Assembly (NCBI GenBank): GCA_017303735.1
Contig: JAFLCF010000145.1
Location: 1 to 11,204, forward strand
Length of the DNA stretch: 11,204 nt
Origin: Anaerolineae bacterium
GTDB lineage: Bacteria; Chloroflexota; Anaerolineae; Anaerolineales; Villigracilaceae
Reading direction: 5' to 3'
Shown here: piece by piece, positions 7,480 to 11,204 of the stretch
How positions within the stretch are numbered: position 1 is the stretch's first letter
How the letters are laid out: the number at the start of each line of letters is the position of its first letter
The notes under the pieces: generated by a model
Database searches by the model: none
The model's input: the letters and a program-made list of their open reading frames with translations, nothing else
What the model was told of the DNA's origin: nothing
Position numbers and translations under genes: made by a program

Positions 7480-9096
7480 CTATTTTGGGTTTATTTTGCT
7501 CATGGCATATTCTGCCAATGCTGTGATCGTCAGCGATGGGTTCACGCCGGGGTTGGCAGGCATGACCGAGCCATCGATCACATACAAGCCGCCGTAATTA
7601 TGAATTTCAAAATTTTCGTCAATTAACCCTTCATCCGCATTTTTGCCAATCGGTGCGCCGCCGAGGATGTGCGCGGTGGTGGGCAGGTTGAGCAGATTTT
7701 CGCCAATGGAGCCAAGTGCCACGCCGTTGGTGCGTTTGGCAAATTCCTTGGTCACTTCGTGCGAGCCTTCTACTTGCGCGTTGATTGTGTAGCCGGGTTC
7801 TTCCTCTGCCACCATGCCGGTGCGGAAAAGCGTGAAGATACTTTTGCCGATCTTGAAGCGCATGCGATTATCCGCATGTTGCATGACCAATAAAATCGTC
7901 ACATTGTGCGCCCAGCCCGGCAGGAAGAGCGCCTTACCAAAGTCAATGGGATGGGTGAGTGCCCAGCCAAAGAAATTAAGCAAGCGGCGTGGAATGCTGA
8001 AATTTTTATCAATCAGTGGCGCTGCGAGAAAACGCATGAGCGACGAGCCATCGGGATAGCGCACAGGTTCGATGCGAGTGATCTCGTCGTGGTTGTAGAT
8101 GGATGAAATCGCAACGCCTTCTGAATAATTGATATCCGATTTCCGCGCCACGCTTCCGAGCAGACCTTCGGAATTGGTCCTCACCATCGTCCCCAACTTC
8201 GTGGATAGTTTCGGCAGTGACTTCTTCACGTCGCGTAGGTTGAGGAGTAGTTTCATGGTTCCCATCACGCCCGCTGAGAAGATGACATTCTTTGCGTGGA
8301 CGGTGTTTGTTTGCTTGAATAATTTGGTTGAATCGCGATATGTCACTTCGTAGTTGACAGTTGATGGTTGGTGGTTGGCGATCAACTGTCCACCGTCAAC
8401 TATCAACGGTTTTACGTCTGTAACCTCAACCTCAGCAACCACTTTCGCCCCGCGTTTTTCTGCAAAATATAAGTAATTCTTGGGCAGAGTATTCTTGGCG
8501 TTATGCCTGCATCCCACCATACAACCGCCGCAGTGTTGACAGCCCGCGCGGGCGGGACCTTCTCCAGCGAAGTAGGGGTCAGGGACGGTCACTCCAGCTT
8601 CCCCGAAGTATGAGCCGACATCTGTCGCGCGGAAGGTGTGACCCATGCCGCGTTCCTCTGCCATTTGTTGCAAAAGCAAATCCGCTTTCCAAAGTTTGGG
8701 GTTACGTGCTACACCGAGCATTTTCTTAGCAGTCTCATAGTGCGGACGAAGCACCTCCCCCCATTTGATATGTTGACTCCAAGCCGGGGTGGCAAAGGTT
8801 TCATCGGTGGGAACTTCGAGCACGTTGGCGTAGCCAAGGCTGCCGCCACCCACGCCCGCGCCGTGCAGAACCATCACGCCTTTGAGAATGGATATTTGCA
8901 AAATGCCATGCGCGCGTAAAGCCGGAAGCCAAACATATTTCCAATATTGCCAGTTGGATTTGGCGAAATCTTTGTCTTCGAAGCGTTTGCCTTTTTCGAG
9001 GACTAAAACAGAATAGCCTTTTTCGGTCAACCGCATGGCGGAGACACTTCCCCCAAAACCGCTTCCAATAATCACATAGTCATAGACTTGAGACAT
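7480..9096 (-). CDS. GMC oxidoreductase, cholesterol-oxidase-like
   Basis: A 538-residue FAD-dependent enzyme of the glucose-methanol-choline family, members of which oxidise alcohols or sterols. The Rossmann FAD motif is at the N-terminus (VIIGSGFGGS, GxGxxG at 11-16, with E34 ending the second strand). VLHGAGVGGGSLGYAN (77-91) is the second FAD contact. The C-terminus carries AHILGGAPIG (475-484) with the expected active-site His and then VIDGSVMPANPGVNPS. A four-cysteine cluster (C186, C189, C192, C196) precedes AKNTL, as in ChoD-type actinobacterial GMC proteins; an iron-sulphur or structural role is possible. No signal peptide is visible. Residues about 231-248 are encoded by a heptamer-repeat array and look inserted. 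The ATG at 9094-9096 has GGAGGG six bases upstream, and an extended -10 promoter lies just before it. The TPR gene follows, probably in the same operon. The substrate cannot be read from sequence. Confidence 0.9.
   Translation of the reverse strand: MSQVYDYVIIGSGFGGSVSAMRLTEKGYSVLVLEKGKRFEDKDFAKSNWQYWKYVWLPALRAHGILQISILKGVMVLHGAGVGGGSLGYANVLEVPTDETFATPAWSQHIKWGEVLRPHYETAKKMLGVARNPKLWKADLLLQQMAEERGMGHTFRATDVGSYFGEAGVTVPDPYFAGEGPARAGCQHCGGCMVGCRHNAKNTLPKNYLYFAEKRGAKVVAEVEVTDVKPLIVDGGQLIANHQPSTVNYEVTYRDSTKLFKQTNTVHAKNVIFSAGVMGTMKLLLNLRDVKKSLPKLSTKLGTMVRTNSEGLLGSVARKSDINYSEGVAISSIYNHDEITRIEPVRYPDGSSLMRFLAAPLIDKNFSIPRRLLNFFGWALTHPIDFGKALFLPGWAHNVTILLVMQHADNRMRFKIGKSIFTLFRTGMVAEEEPGYTINAQVEGSHEVTKEFAKRTNGVALGSIGENLLNLPTTAHILGGAPIGKNADEGLIDENFEIHNYGGLYVIDGSVMPANPGVNPSLTITALAEYAMSKINPK
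8353..8408. repeat. Array of eight degenerate heptamers, four direct and four inverted, inside the GMC gene
   Basis: On the plus strand four units run head to tail: GTTGACA, GTTGATG, GTTGGTG, GTTGGCG (8353-8380). They are followed without a gap by ATCAACT, GTCCACC, GTCAACT, ATCAACG (8381-8408), whose complements are again GTTGA-like heptamers in the opposite direction. The whole is an imperfect 28+28 inverted repeat able to form a long hairpin. It lies entirely in the coding sequence and, read on the minus strand, encodes LIVDGGQLIANHQPSTVN between the conserved-looking VTDVKP and YEVTY. Confidence 0.85.
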
Positions 9097-9124
9097 CCCG
9101 TGCCCTCCGTGTTGAAGTAGTGTG

Positions 9125-9133
9125 ATTATATCA
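9125..9133 (-). promoter_or_regulatory. Extended -10 promoter of the GMC oxidoreductase gene
   Basis: The minus strand reads TGATATAAT here: a perfect TATAAT (complement of 9125-9130) preceded by the TG dinucleotide of an extended -10 element, which can function without a strong -35. Transcription would begin near 9118 and give a leader of about 22 bases carrying the GGAGGG ribosome site. It directly follows the terminator-like hairpin at 9143-9175. Confidence 0.55.
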
Positions 9134-9135
9134 AG

Positions 9136-9453
9136 TTACAAAAGGTGACAGTCAGCTTCAAGCTGACTGTCACCTGGGTTGTTATCGAAACGGGCACACA
9201 TCCGCAGGCATGTAAATGTGACTCTGCGAGCCGTGTGATAATCACTGCCGAGCGGAGTCAGAATCTGCGGGTGTTCCACTGCATATTGGATTGCCGCCGC
9301 GCAGCCATCGTACATCTTTTGCGTGGACTGATACGCCTCCCAAAATTCAGTTGCCATTTCAATATAGGGAGCGGCGTATGAGCCTGGGCGAAGGTATCTT
9401 GCAGAGTTTGCATAAAAGATTTGAGTAGGGACTTCAACTTTTGCATCGGTCAA
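9136..9453 (-). CDS. Hypothetical small protein, doubtful or truncated
   Basis: An open frame of 105 residues from a TTG at 9451-9453 that I do not recognise. The middle (residues about 20-85) has an amphipathic, helix-like composition with clusters such as APYIEMATEFWEAYQSTQ and AAAIQYAVEHPQILTP, plausible for a real small soluble protein. Against it: no ATG near the start, no ribosome site, in-frame stops just upstream, and a competing open frame on the opposite strand. The last residues (about 93-105, PGDSQLEADCHLL) are encoded by the hairpin at 9143-9175 and the stop lies beyond it. A terminator inside an intact gene is unlikely, so the original 3' end may have been replaced by a repeat element. 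It starts 18 bases after the CWWG lipoprotein stop, on the same strand. Confidence 0.35.
   Translation of the reverse strand: MTDAKVEVPTQIFYANSARYLRPGSYAAPYIEMATEFWEAYQSTQKMYDGCAAAIQYAVEHPQILTPLGSDYHTARRVTFTCLRMCARFDNNPGDSQLEADCHLL
9143..9175 (-). terminator. 16-bp perfect hairpin followed by a T-run, probable terminator or repeat element
   Basis: Bases 9143-9158 and 9160-9175 are perfect inverted repeats around a single base; in practice this is a 14-bp stem with a CTTCAAG-like loop. On the minus strand the stem ends in CACCT followed by TTTGT, as in an intrinsic terminator for the lipoprotein genes upstream. The left arm itself has the internal form TGAC-AGTCA, so it may also belong to a dispersed palindromic repeat family. 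It overlaps the last codons of the small ORF at 9136-9453. Confidence 0.65.
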
Positions 9454-9471
9454 CCGGTGTGCGTAGTTCTA

Positions 9472-10377
9472 TCATCTCGTTGGCCAAATGTCATGCGGTG
9501 TTTCAAGACAATAAGGTTGTTCCACCTGAGTGAATAATTGATGAAATTCTTCAACACTGATATTTGCAACATTTTGAATAGGAATGCCTCGTGTTGGATA
9601 GGTGCTCAATATGCTATCACCACTCTCTAATGGAAATGCATAACCTTGATGTTGCAAAGTTAACTCAATATGATCAATATCATTTGCCCCTTGATTCAGA
9701 TTAAAGCAAAACCTAAAGGTATCTTCATCTGCAATAAAACCATCATAGCGTATCATAAACCCTAACGAGTCATAAAAAATCCATACTGTATACCCATGTT
9801 TACCCATGTCAGTATTCCCTAATGTACCCAATGTATCTAATAATATCCGAGAGGGAATTCCGTATTTGGTCATAACTTCCTTTGGGGAATATGATTCCCA
9901 AAAAATTTCAAACTCTCTTTGGTCCTGCCCTCCTCCTTTATTACCACTTACAAAAATTTTATCTACTATTGAATTAGGTGCCCCATTATCATAAAAACTA
10001 AAAACGAGTTCTGGTAATCCTCGAAGTAGCACCCCATAATTATATCCACCAGTCTCACTTTGAAATTGTTTTATTGTTGCTCCTAAATGGCGTAATAAAG
10101 TTTCCGAATCTTGCCATGAAGTTTTTCCAGGTGTAATTCCCCACCAGCAAGGTAGCCGACAATCCGTGTTGCCTTCAAGAAATTCTTTAACGTAGCTTTC
10201 TTGATCATCTATTAAAAGCGTAGGCAGAGGCGTGATGGTGGCTGTGGGTGTGTGAGTTGCCGTCGGGGTTATGGCTGGTGTCCCTGTTTGCGCGGGAGAC
10301 GCGGGCTGTGTGGATACTGTTCCACAAGCGGAGAGGAAAATCCCAAGAACAAAGAATAGGGAAATTGCTTTTCTCAT
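9472..10377 (-). CDS. Secreted lipoprotein with CWWG motif
   Basis: A 301-residue protein with a lipoprotein signal peptide: MRK, a hydrophobic stretch (4-14) and the lipobox LSAC with the lipidated cysteine at C18. A Thr/Pro/Ala-rich linker (about 20-53, with TPTATHTPTATITP) then holds the folded domain away from the membrane. That domain opens with TDCRLPCWWGITPGKT (71-86), which places two cysteines four residues apart before a Trp pair. I associate this motif with poorly characterised lipoproteins of Anaerolineae, from general recollection only. Two further cysteines lie in RFCFNL and in PYCLETP near the end, so disulphides are plausible. No catalytic motif is recognised and the function is unknown. 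The ATG at 10375-10377 has AAGGA about nine bases upstream. It follows the deacetylase-like lipoprotein gene by 11 bases, so the two are probably one operon. Its coding sequence is distinctly AT-rich after the linker. Confidence 0.85.
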   Translation of the reverse strand: MRKAISLFFVLGIFLSACGTVSTQPASPAQTGTPAITPTATHTPTATITPLPTLLIDDQESYVKEFLEGNTDCRLPCWWGITPGKTSWQDSETLLRHLGATIKQFQSETGGYNYGVLLRGLPELVFSFYDNGAPNSIVDKIFVSGNKGGGQDQREFEIFWESYSPKEVMTKYGIPSRILLDTLGTLGNTDMGKHGYTVWIFYDSLGFMIRYDGFIADEDTFRFCFNLNQGANDIDHIELTLQHQGYAFPLESGDSILSTYPTRGIPIQNVANISVEEFHQLFTQVEQPYCLETPHDIWPTR

Positions 10378-10388
10378 TTCTATTTTCC

Positions 10389-11204
10389 TTAAAAGCCGAA
10401 CCTTGCCTTCATATTTTTGAAGGTTTGTTCAGCAGTTTTAACAGGGCTTTCCCGCCCGACATAATACAATTCCCGTTGAGTGTCATATGTCACACCGCCG
10501 TTAATTCCGACCGCCCAAATTACGCCAGCCTTCTTTAATGGACCCGCATCATTCACCATTTGTCCTTCCGGTAGAACCAGTGTAATTGGGCGGATACCGA
10601 TCACTTTTTCGATCTTGTCCATACTAATGGATATCTCCGGTCCCACGGCGCGCGGCGCTTTGCTTTCCATAATTCCAAGGTTGTCATGGTTATTTGTGTG
10701 CGTTGCAATTTCCCAACCTTCATCTGAAAGTTCTTTTAGGAGTGATACAGTGTCTGGGTATGCATAATCGCCCAATGTCACCACACTCAAAACAGCAGTG
10801 AAACCAGCCTCGCGAATAGCAGTGATCATTTCCATCACTTTTGGGTCAACTGGATATGGCAGATAAATATCGTCAATTGAAATGATGAATAAATGTCCCT
10901 TTTCTGTGGCGGTTAGGGCGGGGTTTGCATAAATATCACGATATGTGACCACCTGCATGTTTTCTTGTTTCAAGATCACAAGTAGGTCTTTGAGGAAGCT
11001 GAGCGAATCAAAATTCAGGTTGGGACGATGCAGCATAATCGTCGGCGGTGTGCTGCGGATCGGGTCAAGTGTTGGCGTGATAGTCGGGGCTGTTGTGGCG
11101 GTGGCTGTCAGTAGTATGGGAGTTTTAGTCGCTGTCGCAATCGCGGTTGGGATCTCTGTCTGTGTGAGAGATACAGATGGCGTATTTGCTGTCCCACAAG
11201 CGGA
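10389..11204 (-). CDS. Polysaccharide-deacetylase-like lipoprotein (partial, N-terminus outside window)
   Basis: The frame is open to the right edge and gives 271 visible residues, so the ATG at 11034-11036 is internal and not the start. The visible N-terminus reads SACGTANTP, the end of a lipobox with its lipidated Cys third, followed by a Thr/Ala/Pro-rich linker of about 45 residues. The domain resembles NodB/polysaccharide deacetylases (metal-dependent removal of acetyl groups from cell-wall or exopolysaccharide sugars). The acidic pair is in IISIDDIYLP (about 111-112), the metal-binding HxxxH in ATHTNNHDNL (about 169-173), and LVLPEGQ stands where RxPYG is expected. The usual TFDDG is altered to SIDDI and the RxPYG Arg is not evident, so activity may be changed or lost. 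The protein is probably anchored on the outer face of the membrane, and is co-transcribed with the CWWG lipoprotein 11 bases downstream. Confidence 0.8.
   Translation of the reverse strand, partial: SACGTANTPSVSLTQTEIPTAIATATKTPILLTATATTAPTITPTLDPIRSTPPTIMLHRPNLNFDSLSFLKDLLVILKQENMQVVTYRDIYANPALTATEKGHLFIISIDDIYLPYPVDPKVMEMITAIREAGFTAVLSVVTLGDYAYPDTVSLLKELSDEGWEIATHTNNHDNLGIMESKAPRAVGPEISISMDKIEKVIGIRPITLVLPEGQMVNDAGPLKKAGVIWAVGINGGVTYDTQRELYYVGRESPVKTAEQTFKNMKARFGF

Noticed and set aside
8353..8408. Heptamer array considered as a CRISPR array or transposon end
   Set aside because: Units are only 7 bp with no spacers, and there are no transposase gene, target duplication or cas genes nearby.
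10999..11036. ATG at 11034-11036 as start of the deacetylase-like gene
   Set aside because: The same frame stays open to the window edge and encodes a lipobox end and Thr/Pro linker, so this Met is internal.

Overview
The window reads as a stretch of an environmental bacterial chromosome, most likely Chloroflexota, class Anaerolineae. This is inferred from the gene repertoire and style only: lipoproteins with Thr/Pro-rich linkers, a CWWG-type lipoprotein, multi-sensor GAF/HD-GYP proteins and a cholesterol-oxidase-like GMC enzyme. No rRNA or other phylogenetic marker is present. Coding density is high and no gene-free stretch exceeds 300 bases; the longest is the 184-base divergent spacer at 5254-5437. 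No tRNA, rRNA, CRISPR array, insertion sequence or phage gene was seen.

Layout. Bases 1-117 are the tail of a GGDEF (diguanylate cyclase) gene on the plus strand. It converges on, and overlaps by 16 bases, a RibD-C/dihydrofolate-reductase-like gene on the minus strand (102-659). Next come a strong hairpin terminator (707-745) and a decayed universal stress protein tail (770-925). A minus-strand signalling operon follows, transcribed from about 5357 down to 926: a tandem-PAS histidine kinase, a stand-alone Rcp1-like receiver, and a receiver-PAS-GAF-GAF-HD-GYP protein predicted to degrade cyclic di-GMP. Across the 184-base spacer a DUF72 gene runs on the plus strand (5438-6319), apparently from a leaderless promoter.

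The right half is all minus strand. A GMC oxidoreductase (7480-9096) with its own extended -10 promoter is followed after 23 bases by a membrane-anchored TPR protein (6329-7456). Further upstream are two secreted lipoprotein genes, a polysaccharide-deacetylase-like protein cut by the window edge (10389-11204) and a CWWG-type lipoprotein (9472-10377). A short doubtful ORF (9136-9453) runs into a terminator-like hairpin.

How it fits together. The kinase, Rcp1-like receiver and HD-GYP genes form a plausible phosphorelay that ends in cyclic di-GMP turnover rather than DNA binding. The GGDEF tail at the left edge makes the opposite activity, but it is on the other strand and not in the same operon. 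The right-hand genes look like envelope or periplasmic functions; the TPR and CWWG-lipoprotein genes are visibly more AT-rich than the signalling genes.

The most unusual DNA feature is an array of eight degenerate heptamers, four direct and four inverted. It is embedded in frame in the GMC gene and encodes an extra loop. I did not find a clearly novel multi-gene defence or mobile system; the heptamer insert, the uspA remnant in frame with the HD-GYP stop, and the tandem-PAS kinase operon deserve the closest look.
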